Positions 18,669 to 28,831 of a stretch of DNA of 64,000 nucleotides are shown piece after piece (positions within the stretch are counted from its first letter, which is position 1; the number at the start of each line of letters is the position of its first letter). Position numbers and translations under genes: made by a program. Where the stretch lies: assembly GCA_030538275.1 (NCBI GenBank), contig JAUNUH010000003.1:124001-188000 (forward strand). The letters run 5' to 3'. The notes beneath the pieces are model-generated. The model was not told where the DNA came from. It worked only from the letters and a program-made list of their open reading frames with translations, and searched no databases. The DNA comes from Flavobacteriaceae bacterium (GTDB taxonomy: Bacteria; Bacteroidota; Bacteroidia; Flavobacteriales; Weeksellaceae).

Positions 18669-19322
18669 TTATTTTTCGCGATAGGCAAAGATTCCCATAA
18701 TGGCAATCGGAATCAACATGCCCAGAATATAGATAGAATTTTGCTCTATCAAATGAGGCATGAGACCAATAGTGAGCAAAATCCCAGCAACACTGCCTCC
18801 CAAATGCGCTGCATGACCTATATTGTCATGCCTGGATTTCATTCCAAACATAGAATAAGCCAAATAAACCAATGCAAATGCCCATCCCGGAAAACTAAAA
18901 AATGGCAAAAAAATCAATGTTAATGGCATGTCTGGTTTAATCATAATGGCTGAAAAAACAATACCCGAAACGCCTCCAGATGCACCCACCGCAGAATACC
19001 ATCCCTCTTTTCGATGAAAAAGAATACTGAATAAACTACCCGCCAAAATAGAGGCAAGATAAATCAATACAAATTGTAATGAACTGAAAATCAGTAGAAC
19101 AACCGGCGCAAAAATCCAAAAAGCAAACATGTTAAAAAATAAGTGCATGCTGTCTGCATGCAAAAATCCAGAAGTGAGCATCCGGTCATATTGTTTGGCT
19201 TGAGTAATTGCACTCATTTGAAATTTTAATCGTTCAAACAATTCACGATTTTGCCAGCCCTGCCAACTTACCAGCACGGTGATACCAATTACAATAAATA
19301 TGATGAGATTATTAGAATCCAT
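18669..19322 (-). CDS. rhomboid family intramembrane serine protease
   Basis: The 217-residue membrane protein has about six hydrophobic helices. The catalytic pair is visible: serine in AVGASGGVSG (S115) and histidine in GHAAHLGGSVAG (H173), with a supporting His in DSMHLFFNMFAFW (H60). Rhomboids cut transmembrane segments of partner proteins; the substrate is unknown. A -7 box lies close upstream. Confidence 0.9.
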   Translation of the reverse strand: MDSNNLIIFIVIGITVLVSWQGWQNRELFERLKFQMSAITQAKQYDRMLTSGFLHADSMHLFFNMFAFWIFAPVVLLIFSSLQFVLIYLASILAGSLFSILFHRKEGWYSAVGASGGVSGIVFSAIMIKPDMPLTLIFLPFFSFPGWAFALVYLAYSMFGMKSRHDNIGHAAHLGGSVAGILLTIGLMPHLIEQNSIYILGMLIPIAIMGIFAYREK

Positions 19323-19335
19323 TAGTTATAAAACG

Positions 19336-19343
19336 CAAAGGTA
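19336..19343 (-). promoter_or_regulatory. -7 box TACCTTTG before the rhomboid gene
   Basis: The minus-strand TACCTTTG is a perfect TAnnTTTG, 13 bp before the ATG at 19322. Confidence 0.5.
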
Positions 19344-19472
19344 ATTTTTTTTTCTTTTTATCTTGAAAAACGATGAATTCCAGTAATTTTTTAATTAGCC
19401 TTAATTTAAATTCCATTGGGAATGAAACGAAATAAATTCTTTTTTTTGATTCATTTCTAGATAAAGGAAAAA

Positions 19473-19799
19473 TTATCCTTTGATCATAGTAAGCAACATT
19501 TTAAATTTTTCTATTGCCAGAAGTGCATGCGGAATTTTTGCAGGTAAAATTACAGATTCACCTTCTGCAACAATCATTTTTTCATCACCAATGGTAATTT
19601 CAACCTTACCATCCAAAACTTCTACCAAAGCATCAAAAGGAGTAGTATGCTCGCTCAATCCCTCTTCTTTATCAAAAGAAAATAAAGTGATATTTCCAGC
19701 AGGATTTTTCAATATTTGTTTACTTATGACACCGCCTTCTGCGTATTCTATCATTGTTTTTAAATTGAAAATCTTTCCTTTTTCGAATGTTTTTGCCAT
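19473..19799 (-). CDS. small cupin-domain protein
   Basis: The 108-residue product is a single cupin barrel. Cupin motif 1 is reduced to GLSEHTTPFDALVEVLDG (one metal-ligand His, an acidic residue) and motif 2 is LPAKIPHALLAIEKF (His). Small cupins of this sort bind metals or small molecules and have no fixed role. It lies 61 bp after the parC stop on the same strand, so it may be read from the parC transcript. Function unknown. Confidence 0.8.
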   Translation of the reverse strand: MAKTFEKGKIFNLKTMIEYAEGGVISKQILKNPAGNITLFSFDKEEGLSEHTTPFDALVEVLDGKVEITIGDEKMIVAEGESVILPAKIPHALLAIEKFKMLLTMIKG

Positions 19800-19860
19800 G
19801 ATATTTATTTATATAATTAATTTCTCGTCTTGTTCTGCTTGTAGGAATTTTTATAATATT

Positions 19861-22440
19861 TTACTCTTCGAATAAAGAAGCTTGCGTTGCTTCACCGTCA
19901 AAAAAAGCCGGGTCATTTTCAGAATTTAGTGGAATCTCTTCTGTAATAGGCGGCTCATAGGCCAATGGCTCGAGCATATTTATTTGTTTCACCTCATGCG
20001 TTGTAAGTTGATTTCCCAATGCTTGTATTCCTTTTACAGCTATAAACTCTTCTAAATGAATGGTTTCGGGTTCTCGCTGCACGTCTTTTATTTTTTTATA
20101 AACGATTTCTACAACAGGCAAATAATCTGTAGAAACAACTTCTATAAAGGATTTTGGGTCTTGCAAGTCAAAGAATTGTTGTGGATTTGAATTTTCTTCG
20201 AGTACAAATCTTTTTACATAATAGCGATCTCTATCGGCGTGGTAATAAATACAGCTAACTGGTTTTTCTGGAATCCACTTTTCAATAATGAGGTATTCAT
20301 CATCAAATCGATTACTCAAATCAAAAGAAATTAATTGAGCAACACCTTCTCTATTGATGGTAAGTATTTTGTCATTTCCTTTAAATGCGCCCAATAATTC
20401 GCCTCTTCCTTCTGCATTCAAACGTCTTACACTATCATCAAACCATATTTTGCGCGGCGCCAGTGTAGAAATTCCTTCTTCTTTCAGTTCGATTTTTTTA
20501 ACAGCATGTTTGGTGACCAAATTACCCCGAGCCACGCGACCTTTTACATCCAATTGAGCAAAATCCACATCGATACGCAGGCGTTTCAATCGAGAATTGG
20601 CTTTTAATAGAACCTGTACCACTTCTGCCTCGCCATTGGGATTAGCAGAGAAATACATGACTTGAGAGAATTTTTGCTCACTGGCAATATTATAATCTTT
20701 ATCACGAATTACGCTGGTAACATTGAATCTTTTTTGATAAAACGGGCCATTTTTACCCATTCGATAAATTACATTATAGATGGTGCGTTTGTCTTTTTTC
20801 TTCCAAACTGCACAATGAATTACGCCTTTGCCCACAAAAGTTTTGTCATCTACCTTGGTCACCATCATTCCACCATCTTCACGGAAGATGATGATGTCGT
20901 CTATATCTGAACATTCAAACAAAAAATCATCTTTTCGCATAGAAGTGCCTATAAATCCTTCTGCCAAATTGCCATACAATCTTACATTTGCAGCTGCAAC
21001 CTTGGTGGCATCAATATTTTCGAAATGTCTGATTTCGGTAAGACGTGTTTTGTCTTTACCATATTTTTGTTTTAGATTTTTGAAATAATCAATGGTAAAT
21101 TCAATTAAATTTGCCAAATTATCTAAGACGATGGCAATTTTTTCTTCAAGAGATTCTATGAATTGTTGGGCTTTATCGAGATCGAATTTAGATATTCTTT
21201 TAATTCTGATTTCTGTCAATCTTATAATATCCTCTTCTGTTACCTCTCGTTTCAAGTGGCCTGTAAAGGGTTTTAGTCCATTGTCGATTGCTAGGATCAC
21301 ACCCTCCCAAGTTTCTTCTTCTTCAATATCGCGATAAATTCTATTTTCAATAAAAATACGTTCCAAAGAAGAAAAATGCCATTGATTTTCAAGTTCTTCC
21401 AGTTCAATTTCCAGTTCACGCTTCAGTAGAGCTACCGTATTATTTGTATTGATTCGTAAAATTTCTGAGACTGAAAGAAATTCGGGTTTATTATCTACAA
21501 TTACGCATGCATTGGGTGAGAGCGATATTTCACATTGGGTAAAAGCATAGAGTGCGTCTATGGTTTTGTCGGGTGAAACGCCAGGTGCAAGATGAATTAT
21601 GATATCAGCTCTCTGTGCCGTATTGTCCTCGATGTGTTTCAGTTTTATTTTACCTTTTTCATTGGCTTTGATGATGCTGTCTATCAAGCTTCCCGTATTG
21701 GTTCCGTATGGGATTTCAGTGATCTGGAGGGTATTTCTGTCTATTTGTTGAATTTTTGCACGCACACGAATTTTGCCACCTCTTTCGCCATCATTATAAT
21801 CAGATACATCGATCAGTCCGCCGGTTTGAAAATCTGGAAAAATTGTAAATTTTTTATTGCGTAAATAGGCAATGGACGCATCGATGAGTTCGTTGAAATT
21901 ATGAGGTAAAATTTTGGTAGATAGACCTACCGCAATGCCATCCACGCCTTGTGCCAGAAGCAGGGGAAACTTGACAGGTAAATGTATGGGCTCTTTATTT
22001 CTCCCATCATAAGAGGGTTGCCAAAGCGTTGTTTTGGGATTGAAAACTACTTCTAATGCAAATTTGGTAAGTCTAGCTTCTATATAACGCGCCGCTGCAG
22101 CACCATCTCCTGTGTAGATATTCCCCCAGTTTCCCTGCATATCGATCAGCAGGTTTTTTTGTCCTAATTGCACCAAAGCATCGGATATGGCTACATCTCC
22201 GTGTGGGTGATATTTCATCGTATTTCCCACAATATTGGCTACTTTGTTGTATCTGCCATCTTCCATCTCGCGCATGGAATGCATGATGCGGCGTTGAACA
22301 GGTTTAAAGCCATCATTCACAGCAGGAATAGCGCGTTCTAGAATTACATAAGATGCGTAATCCAGAAACCAATCTTCGTACATTCCGGTTATTTTCTTCA
22401 ATTTTTCGCCTTCGTGACGGTCGGGTGTAAGTTCTGCCAT
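19861..22440 (-). CDS. parC: type II topoisomerase subunit A (ParC/GyrA family)
   Basis: The product has 859 residues. The N-terminal breakage-reunion domain shows YASYVILERAIPAVNDGFKPV, KYHPHGDVAISDALVQLGQ and the catalytic tyrosine in AARYIEARL (Y119). The C-terminal half is a beta-pinwheel region. Compared with the E. coli paralogues, the length and LIDMQGNWGNIYTGDGAAAARY are closer to the Bacteroidota topoisomerase IV subunit A (ParC) than to GyrA. It decatenates chromosomes with ParE, which is not encoded nearby. At the position of quinolone-target Ser83 it has valine (GDVAIS), which seems to be native to this group rather than acquired. Confidence 0.88.
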   Translation of the reverse strand: MAELTPDRHEGEKLKKITGMYEDWFLDYASYVILERAIPAVNDGFKPVQRRIMHSMREMEDGRYNKVANIVGNTMKYHPHGDVAISDALVQLGQKNLLIDMQGNWGNIYTGDGAAAARYIEARLTKFALEVVFNPKTTLWQPSYDGRNKEPIHLPVKFPLLLAQGVDGIAVGLSTKILPHNFNELIDASIAYLRNKKFTIFPDFQTGGLIDVSDYNDGERGGKIRVRAKIQQIDRNTLQITEIPYGTNTGSLIDSIIKANEKGKIKLKHIEDNTAQRADIIIHLAPGVSPDKTIDALYAFTQCEISLSPNACVIVDNKPEFLSVSEILRINTNNTVALLKRELEIELEELENQWHFSSLERIFIENRIYRDIEEEETWEGVILAIDNGLKPFTGHLKREVTEEDIIRLTEIRIKRISKFDLDKAQQFIESLEEKIAIVLDNLANLIEFTIDYFKNLKQKYGKDKTRLTEIRHFENIDATKVAAANVRLYGNLAEGFIGTSMRKDDFLFECSDIDDIIIFREDGGMMVTKVDDKTFVGKGVIHCAVWKKKDKRTIYNVIYRMGKNGPFYQKRFNVTSVIRDKDYNIASEQKFSQVMYFSANPNGEAEVVQVLLKANSRLKRLRIDVDFAQLDVKGRVARGNLVTKHAVKKIELKEEGISTLAPRKIWFDDSVRRLNAEGRGELLGAFKGNDKILTINREGVAQLISFDLSNRFDDEYLIIEKWIPEKPVSCIYYHADRDRYYVKRFVLEENSNPQQFFDLQDPKSFIEVVSTDYLPVVEIVYKKIKDVQREPETIHLEEFIAVKGIQALGNQLTTHEVKQINMLEPLAYEPPITEEIPLNSENDPAFFDGEATQASLFEE

Positions 22441-22826
22441 GTAGTTTTAAATCCTGCTTTTACTTCTTTCGGATAAATCCAGTTCAACCTTGCAAAAGTA
22501 CAAAATTTCCTGATTTTTGAAAAGTGAAGAATCATCTCAAATACCTAGAAAGAATGTTTGAATTGTCGAAAAATTCTAATTTTTCCCATCAATATTTTTT
22601 CTACTTCCTTCTTTTTTCATAAGAAATTTTTATAATAAATTAGTGAAAAAATGGGGTAAACACTTGTTTTTAAAAATTATTGAAGCGATTTTCTGAATAA
22701 TTTATTGACATGAATAATTGAATTTACAATCAAATTTACGGTACGGAATTAAAGTCAAGATTTTTTGAATACAAATTATTGTAACTTTTTGACTAATTTG
22801 CCAACTAATTTCGTAAATTACATTCT
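22441..22826. other. 386-bp AT-rich divergent intergenic region
   Basis: This gap lies between parC (minus) and the ABC exporter (plus). It holds the parC -7 box at 22493-22500 and weak candidates for a plus-strand promoter just before 22827 (a TAATTTCG one mismatch from consensus). Long A/T runs fill 22540-22740. I see no RNA gene, open frame, terminator or repeat in it. Confidence 0.5.
22493..22500 (-). promoter_or_regulatory. -7 box TACTTTTG before parC
   Basis: The minus-strand TACTTTTG is a perfect TAnnTTTG, 52 bp upstream of the ATG at 22440. Confidence 0.5.
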
Positions 22827-23750
22827 ATGCAGAATGACATTATGCTCGATGCTTTGAACGTTTCCAAAGCTTTTGGTAAAAAAACAGCTCTTAGTGATTT
22901 TAGTCTTTCTATTCCCAAAGGCACCGTTTACGGACTTTTAGGTCCTAATGGTGCAGGTAAGACGACATTTATCAGAATCATTAATCAAATCACTATGCCC
23001 GATACTGGCAGTGTTTTTCTTGATGGCGAAAAATTGAATCCTACACATATTGCTCGCATTGGATATATGCCAGAAGAAAGAGGATTGTATAAAAATATGA
23101 AAGTTGGTGAACAAGCGATTTATTTGGCCCAACTAAAGGGATTGAGCCATGCCGAGGCGGTTCAAAAACTTAAATACTGGTTCGATAAATTAGATATTGG
23201 AGATTGGTGGAACAAAAAACTAAGCGAATTGTCCAAAGGTATGGGGCAAAAAATTCAATTTATTGTAACTGTATTGCACGAACCTGATTTATTGATTTTT
23301 GATGAACCCTTTAGTGGATTCGATCCCATCAATGCAAATTTAATTCGGGATGAAATTCTTGAATTAAAAGAAAAAGGATCAACGATTATTTTTTCTACGC
23401 ACCGCATGGAATCTGTAGAAGAAATGTGTGATTATGTTGCCTTAATCAATAATTCCAAAAAAGTTCTAGACGGACCTATTCACGAAGTTCGAAATAGATT
23501 CAAAGAAGGGAGGTATCATGTAAAAATGATTGTAAATCAATCAGATAAATTACAAGAACTTATAGATCGATTCAAGGTGCAGGATATCAAAAGACAAAAC
23601 GGAATTGTGTCATTTTATGTTTTTACAGATGATAGACACACCAACGAAATGATACAACAACTTATTCAAACCGGAATTGTCAAGGAGTTTACAGAAGAAA
23701 TTCCAACGATGAATCAGGTGTTTATAAACGCGGTAAAAGATACACTATGA
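22827..23750 (+). CDS. NatA-like ABC exporter ATPase
   Basis: The product has 307 residues: Walker [11 protein letters not shown]-loop YMPEERGLYKNM, signature LSKGMGQKIQF, Walker B LLIFDEPFSGFDPINAN and H-loop FSTHRMESV. The C-terminal region (about 220-307) fits the DUF4162 tail of NatA/CcmA-like exporters. It overlaps the permease gene by four bases (ATGA), so the two form one transporter of the NatAB type. The cargo is unknown; sodium or a drug-like compound is possible from the family. Confidence 0.9.
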   Translation: MQNDIMLDALNVSKAFGKKTALSDFSLSIPKGTVYGLLGPNGAGKTTFIRIINQITMPDTGSVFLDGEKLNPTHIARIGYMPEERGLYKNMKVGEQAIYLAQLKGLSHAEAVQKLKYWFDKLDIGDWWNKKLSELSKGMGQKIQFIVTVLHEPDLLIFDEPFSGFDPINANLIRDEILELKEKGSTIIFSTHRMESVEEMCDYVALINNSKKVLDGPIHEVRNRFKEGRYHVKMIVNQSDKLQELIDRFKVQDIKRQNGIVSFYVFTDDRHTNEMIQQLIQTGIVKEFTEEIPTMNQVFINAVKDTL

Positions 23751-25066
23751 AGCAAATATGGCTAGTTACGAAAAGAGAATTTCTGGTACAAGTCAGAAAA
23801 AAGTCTTTTGTTTTATTAACGATTTTCACACCATTGTTGATGGTAGGTCTCATTGGTTTGGTCGTTTTTCTTACGCAGGCCAATAAGCAGACCACCACCA
23901 TTGCAATTGTGGATGAAAGTGAACTGTTTACAACTACCTTCAGAACAAATGATGATGAGATTTTTGCATTTTATCCTGTAGAAGATTTACAAGGATTAAA
24001 AGATACTTTACGCGGAAGTGCTTATTTACAAGGGGTTTTGCATATTCCCCAAACAGATAGTAGTTTTTCTAATTTGAAAAATGGAATTGAACTCACCTCC
24101 AACCGAAATATCGGTTTAATGCAAATTTCATCTTTAGAAAATAAAATTTCGAATCAACTCGAAAAAATAAATCTCGAAAGAAAAGGGGTAAGCGAAAGTG
24201 ACTTGAAAGAAGCTCGCGTAAACGTAAATGTAAATGTAAAAAAAGAAACCAATTCTGGCTCTTCAGAATCTTCTACCCTGAACGAAGGTATCAAAACGGC
24301 ACTTTCTTATGTGTTGATGTACGCCATCTTCATGTTTATTATGATTTATGGAATTCGCGTAATGCGAAGTGTGATCGAAGAAAAAAATAATAGAGTCGTA
24401 GAAATCATAATTTCATCCGTCAAACCATTTAATTTGATGCTAGGGAAAATCATGGGCACTACTTTGGTAGCACTTACGCAATTCATTATTTGGATAGGAA
24501 TTATTCTTCTGGCTATGATTTTTGTGCCTCAATTACTTTCGGGTTGGGTGTCTGGGCCAGAGATGGTAGAGCAGGCGCAACAAATGCCCAATGTAGAAAC
24601 AGGTTTGGGTGATCAAATCAGTGAGATCATTCAAATCATGTTTTCACTCAATTATCCATTAATTATTTTTTCATTTCTTATTTATTTTTTCTTTGGTTAT
24701 TTACTCTATAGTGCCTTTTTTGCAGCAATTGGTGCATCGGTGGACAACGAAACTGAGACGCAGCAATTTATGTGGGTAGGTCTCATGCCGTTGATGTTGG
24801 GCGTATATGGAGCTATTTCTATTATCGAAAACCCCGACGGACCTGTAGGGTTTTGGATGTCTATGATACCGTTTACATCACCTGTAGCCATGATGGCGCG
24901 CATTTCTTATGGTGTTCCTATGTGGGAATTACTGCTGTCTATCGCGCTACTTCTACTCTCTGTCATTGGAATGATTTGGTTTGCAGCCAAAATCTATAGA
25001 GTTGGAATTTTGATGTATGGCAAAAAACCATCATTCAAAGAATGGATGAAATGGATTAGATATTAA
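23747..25066 (+). CDS. NatB-like ABC exporter permease
   Basis: The 439-residue protein has the ABC2-type layout: one N-terminal helix (about 20-42), a large extracytoplasmic domain with a serine-rich patch near 175, and five or six C-terminal helices. The motif IRVMRSVIEEKNNRVVEIIIS followed by LMLGKIMGTTLVALTQF is typical of the NatB branch. It is translationally coupled to the ATPase gene through an ATGA overlap. Confidence 0.88.
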   Translation: MKQIWLVTKREFLVQVRKKSFVLLTIFTPLLMVGLIGLVVFLTQANKQTTTIAIVDESELFTTTFRTNDDEIFAFYPVEDLQGLKDTLRGSAYLQGVLHIPQTDSSFSNLKNGIELTSNRNIGLMQISSLENKISNQLEKINLERKGVSESDLKEARVNVNVNVKKETNSGSSESSTLNEGIKTALSYVLMYAIFMFIMIYGIRVMRSVIEEKNNRVVEIIISSVKPFNLMLGKIMGTTLVALTQFIIWIGIILLAMIFVPQLLSGWVSGPEMVEQAQQMPNVETGLGDQISEIIQIMFSLNYPLIIFSFLIYFFFGYLLYSAFFAAIGASVDNETETQQFMWVGLMPLMLGVYGAISIIENPDGPVGFWMSMIPFTSPVAMMARISYGVPMWELLLSIALLLLSVIGMIWFAAKIYRVGILMYGKKPSFKEWMKWIRY

Positions 25067-25200
25067 AAATTGAAAATAGGAGTTGAATTGTAGGATTTAT
25101 TAATCGGTAAATTTTGTAGTTTATTCATGCTTCTATCAACTTGATTAATATCATTTTGAATTCGATTTAATAATTGTAAATTTATCTCAAATTCAAAGAA

Positions 25201-25614
25201 ATGGGAACCAAAAAAGTATTAGATATTATGACCCAACAGGTCGTAACCTTGAACGCAAAAGATGACTTGGTAAAAGCCGAAGCATTATTCAAAAAATACA
25301 AAATTCAGCATATTCCAGTGGTAGAAAACAAGCAAATTGTAGGAATGCTAAGCTGGAATGATTTGCTGCGCGTATCCTTTGCAGACGCCGTAAATGAGGA
25401 TCAAATGGTAATTGACAACGATATGTATGGCTTTTTTGATGTCGAAAAAATTATGACTTCCAAGGTTAAAACCATTTCAGCAGATATGTATGTGCCTGAT
25501 GCTGCTAGATTGTTTGTTAAAGAAAAATTCCACGCATTGCCTGTGGCAGAAGAACAAGAGTTAGTTGGAATTTTGACCACTACCGATATCATTCAATATT
25601 TTCTCGAAAATTGA
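25201..25614 (+). CDS. tandem CBS-domain protein
   Basis: The 137-residue protein consists of two CBS motifs (VLDIMTQQVVTL ... VGMLSWNDLLRVSF and KIMTSKVKTISA ... LVGILTTTDIIQYFLEN) and nothing else. Such modules bind adenine nucleotides and regulate partners; no partner can be named here. It has its own 134-bp upstream gap without a clear TAnnTTTG. Confidence 0.87.
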   Translation: MGTKKVLDIMTQQVVTLNAKDDLVKAEALFKKYKIQHIPVVENKQIVGMLSWNDLLRVSFADAVNEDQMVIDNDMYGFFDVEKIMTSKVKTISADMYVPDAARLFVKEKFHALPVAEEQELVGILTTTDIIQYFLEN

Positions 25615-25732
25615 TGGGTACGCATTAAAAACATTTGAAATCAATTAAAAGGAATAAAAGCTAAATTTTAAAGATAAATTCTGCTATAATTTGTTATAAT
25701 CAAAGGTTTATTTGATGATTTCGATGTTGAAT

Positions 25733-26233
25733 TTATAAATTTTTTAATTGATATTGCATTACATAATCTTCCATCCAAAAACCCTGACCGATATCGATAT
25801 TTTCCTCTTTCAGGATTTCAAATCCAACTTTTTCATAAAAGTTTTTGGCTGTATTATTTCGATTTACATTTAAAGAAACACTTTTACAGTTTAAATCTTT
25901 TGCTATTTTCCATATTTCTTGCATAACCTTGATTCCCAGTCCTTTTCTTTGCTGTGATGGATGAATATATATTTTGTGAATATATAAATCCTCCGAAAAC
26001 TTGTGCTCCTTTTCCAATCCTATAAATCCTATCGGTTGGTCGATGTGGTAGATCAAGTAAAACATAATGCCGTTTTGAATTTGAAGTTTCAACACCTCAT
26101 CAGCATACATCATTTGCATCATATATGTAATCTGTTCCGGAGTTAAAATAGCGGCATATGTCTGTGGCCATATTTCTGCGGCCAGTTGAATTATTTTTTC
26201 TGTTTCATCCGAATTGATCTTTTTTAAAAACAT
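25733..26233 (-). CDS. GNAT-family N-acetyltransferase
   Basis: The product has 166 residues and starts at MFLKKINSDETEK. The acetyl-CoA site is HPSQQRKGLGIKVMQEI (QRKGLG P-loop), preceded by LYIHKIYI and followed by VSLNVNRNNTAKNFYEKVGFEIL, the typical GNAT beta5-alpha5 end. The substrate is unknown. The frame stays open into the DUF2207 gene, where the extra residues (a Gly/Ala-rich stretch) are a shadow of that gene's Gly-rich tail, so the later ATG is used. Confidence 0.88.
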   Translation of the reverse strand: MFLKKINSDETEKIIQLAAEIWPQTYAAILTPEQITYMMQMMYADEVLKLQIQNGIMFYLIYHIDQPIGFIGLEKEHKFSEDLYIHKIYIHPSQQRKGLGIKVMQEIWKIAKDLNCKSVSLNVNRNNTAKNFYEKVGFEILKEENIDIGQGFWMEDYVMQYQLKNL

Positions 26234-26261
26234 ATCAAAAAAAAAGATAAAATTAAGACTA

Positions 26262-28163
26262 TTACCAGCCGCCGACGTCGCCGCCGCCACCGCCGCCACC
26301 AGAAAATCCACCACCACCAGAACCGCTTCCAGAACTACTAGGTGGCGTAGAAGCAGTGCTCATAGAATTGGACAAATTACTACCCAAATGATGTCCAAAA
26401 TTCATGGCGTTAAAATTATTTCCTATATACCAGGGGGTGCTGTAAGTTTGGTCTAATGCAGATTTATCTAAAAAGTTTTGAAATTTTCTTCCCCAAATTT
26501 CATCTGTGCCCAAAGCTATTGCATAGGGCAGAAACTGCTCAAATACGTCTGGCGTAACTTCTGGCGGGTTGAACTGTTGTAACTGTTTCTCCTCTGCAGC
26601 GCCCAGATACATGGCAAATCCTTCTATCAAAGATTGAATACGCAACTTTTCTTCAGAAGGGCGCTTGATGTAAAATTGATACATTAAAAAAGATAAAATG
26701 GCAAATACCAAAAAGCCGCCCACGCTCAAGCTGTTCAATTGATCGATATTATAACTTGTCGTAATTAAATAGGCAATGATAGGAAATGTGATGATAATCA
26801 ATAGAATGATGAATATCCAACGCAGGTTTAATTTTACAAATTTGCTGGTAAATACAAATACAAAAACAGCTACCGGAAAGAAACTAATTCCGCCGAGTAA
26901 AAATTGAAATATTTGGATAGAATCCGTTTTGGCTCCAATATATACGGCAAAAAAGGTGAATGCGGCAATCAATAAAATAGGTAAAATCAGAAATTGATAA
27001 TTATTCCCTTCGTTAATTAATGTATTGTGTTGAAGTTGTAATTCTTTTTGATAACTTTTGGTGGCTTTTTCGATATAGGAATGGTATTTTCCATCAAGTC
27101 GCACACTGCTGCGAGAATTAAAAAGTTGGTTCAATAAAACGATTTCTTCTTGGGGTAAAGTTTCGTCTGCTTCTTTCAACTTAATCAACGAATAAAAAGT
27201 TTTTTTGAATAATCCTAATATCCCTTCAGATGTTTCTTCTTTAATTTGTATATAGCCTTTGATAGCTAAATTCACCAACGAAATTGTGATTAAATCACTC
27301 CAATATCTTTCTTTTTTTAACATACCTACACTTGCTGGTGATAAATTTTCTGGAGCTTTGAATTGAGGATAAGCTACAGGTTTGGGTGGGTCTATGCCGT
27401 GTTTGCGCCAAGTGAGATAATAGTAGAAGATGAGAAAAACAGATAAAAAAGCACTGATCATGAAAAGCCCGAATTTTTCGAACCAAGTTGGTGGCGGAGG
27501 TGGTGGTGGCGGAGTCAGAAATCCTTTTGGAATGCCAGCTGCAATACTCATATTTTGCCTAGCTTGAATATTTTTGGCAGAAAAAACTGCAGTTTTGCCT
27601 TGCACTTCATGCGTACAATTGGATTCGGTAGAGCCGTAACTTCCAGTATAACAAGAGGTTTGAATAATTTCGCTTCCTGCCGGAAAATGGATATTTGCTG
27701 AGATTTCTTGTATTAAAAAGTCCCATTCAAAGCCATTTACGTTCCAAAATAATTCATCAAAATCATTAAAAAATGCAATGGTATTTTCTGCAGAATAGGT
27801 GATTTCGTAGGCGTGTGCACCGTTTTCTAGGAATTTATCTCTTTGGCCTACATATATATGTAGAAATCCATTCGAATTTTCGGTATGATAATTTTCTTTT
27901 TCTCCATCTTTTTTTACTTCTAGAATTTTGTAATTCATTGCAAGACGGCGATTTGCACTGTCTGTTTTAGAAGTTGGTAAACTACGTACAATTCCACGTT
28001 GAAAAATTTTTCCTGCCGAAATTATATCCAATTGTTCTGATACATAAATTACCGAGGACGTATCCACAGTAATCTCTGCATGCAATCGAGTAATTTGTTC
28101 TTGTTGCGCATGTAGAAACAAGCTCAAAAAGAATGAAAGAAATATGACTACATGTTTGGTCAT
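26262..28163 (-). CDS. DUF2207 membrane protein with Gly-rich tail
   Basis: The 633-residue protein has a signal peptide (MTKHVVIFLSFFLSLFLHAQ), an extracytoplasmic beta-rich DUF2207 domain (about 25-205), a run of prolines just before the first membrane segment near 230, and two to four more hydrophobic segments at about 390-500. The C-terminal tail is Ser/Gly-rich and ends in GGGGGDVGGW. It is coupled to the LemA gene by an ATGA overlap, a pairing seen in many bacteria. Role unknown; probably in the cell envelope. Confidence 0.87.
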   Translation of the reverse strand: MTKHVVIFLSFFLSLFLHAQQEQITRLHAEITVDTSSVIYVSEQLDIISAGKIFQRGIVRSLPTSKTDSANRRLAMNYKILEVKKDGEKENYHTENSNGFLHIYVGQRDKFLENGAHAYEITYSAENTIAFFNDFDELFWNVNGFEWDFLIQEISANIHFPAGSEIIQTSCYTGSYGSTESNCTHEVQGKTAVFSAKNIQARQNMSIAAGIPKGFLTPPPPPPPPTWFEKFGLFMISAFLSVFLIFYYYLTWRKHGIDPPKPVAYPQFKAPENLSPASVGMLKKERYWSDLITISLVNLAIKGYIQIKEETSEGILGLFKKTFYSLIKLKEADETLPQEEIVLLNQLFNSRSSVRLDGKYHSYIEKATKSYQKELQLQHNTLINEGNNYQFLILPILLIAAFTFFAVYIGAKTDSIQIFQFLLGGISFFPVAVFVFVFTSKFVKLNLRWIFIILLIIITFPIIAYLITTSYNIDQLNSLSVGGFLVFAILSFLMYQFYIKRPSEEKLRIQSLIEGFAMYLGAAEEKQLQQFNPPEVTPDVFEQFLPYAIALGTDEIWGRKFQNFLDKSALDQTYSTPWYIGNNFNAMNFGHHLGSNLSNSMSTASTPPSSSGSGSGGGGFSGGGGGGGDVGGW

Positions 28164-28729
28164 AAGAAAGCTACTTTCGGAACGCTGCGTTCTGCCAAAT
28201 CTTCTAGTTCGAAAAAAGTTGATTTTATGAATCCAAATATACCTGCAATAATATTACTTGGGAAAGAATCGATTAAAATATTTTTCTCACGAACGGTTCC
28301 ATTATAATAACGTCGTGATTTTTCTATATCCGCTTCTACGGCAGATAATTCGTTTTGTAATTGTAAAAAATTGGTATTGGCTTTCAAATCAGGATATTGC
28401 TCTGCTACTGCAAATAAATTCATTAAAGAGCGATTGAGTTGGTTTTCTGCCGATTGTTGCTGTTCTACTGTTTTGGCATTCAGCGCATTGGCTCGAGCTG
28501 CAGTAACCTGTTCAAATGTAGATTTCTCGTGTGATGCATAGCCTTTGACGGTTTCTACCAAATTTGGAATCAAATCATGTCGTTTTTTTAATTGTACATC
28601 AATTCCGCTCCAAGCTTCCTCAACCATTGTTTTCAGTTTTACCAAACGATTATAAATCCCAATTCCGTAAAATAGAAATAAAACAATAGCCGCAATTATA
28701 ATAATTAGAATAATAATACCCGTTCCCAT
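28160..28729 (-). CDS. lemA: LemA family protein
   Basis: The 189-residue protein has one N-terminal membrane helix (about 4-24) followed by a helical cytoplasmic or periplasmic domain with the LemA signature KKRHDLIPNLVETVKGYASHE (core RHDLIPNLVETVK) and later RRYYNGTVREKN and FPSNIIAGIFGF. The function of LemA is not settled. It overlaps the DUF2207 gene by four bases. Confidence 0.92.
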   Translation of the reverse strand: MGTGIIILIIIIAAIVLFLFYGIGIYNRLVKLKTMVEEAWSGIDVQLKKRHDLIPNLVETVKGYASHEKSTFEQVTAARANALNAKTVEQQQSAENQLNRSLMNLFAVAEQYPDLKANTNFLQLQNELSAVEADIEKSRRYYNGTVREKNILIDSFPSNIIAGIFGFIKSTFFELEDLAERSVPKVAFL

Positions 28730-28831
28730 AATTCAGAAAATTAAATTTCAACTAAAATAAACATTTTTTGTGTGTTGATACTATTTTCTGTTTTATTTAA
28801 ATATTAAATTTTTAATATTTGAATTAGATTT

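Noticed and set aside
22180..22220. Quinolone-resistance mutation in ParC (Val at the Ser83 position)
   Set aside because: Non-serine residues at this place seem native to Bacteroidota ParC-type proteins, so this is not evidence for acquired resistance.
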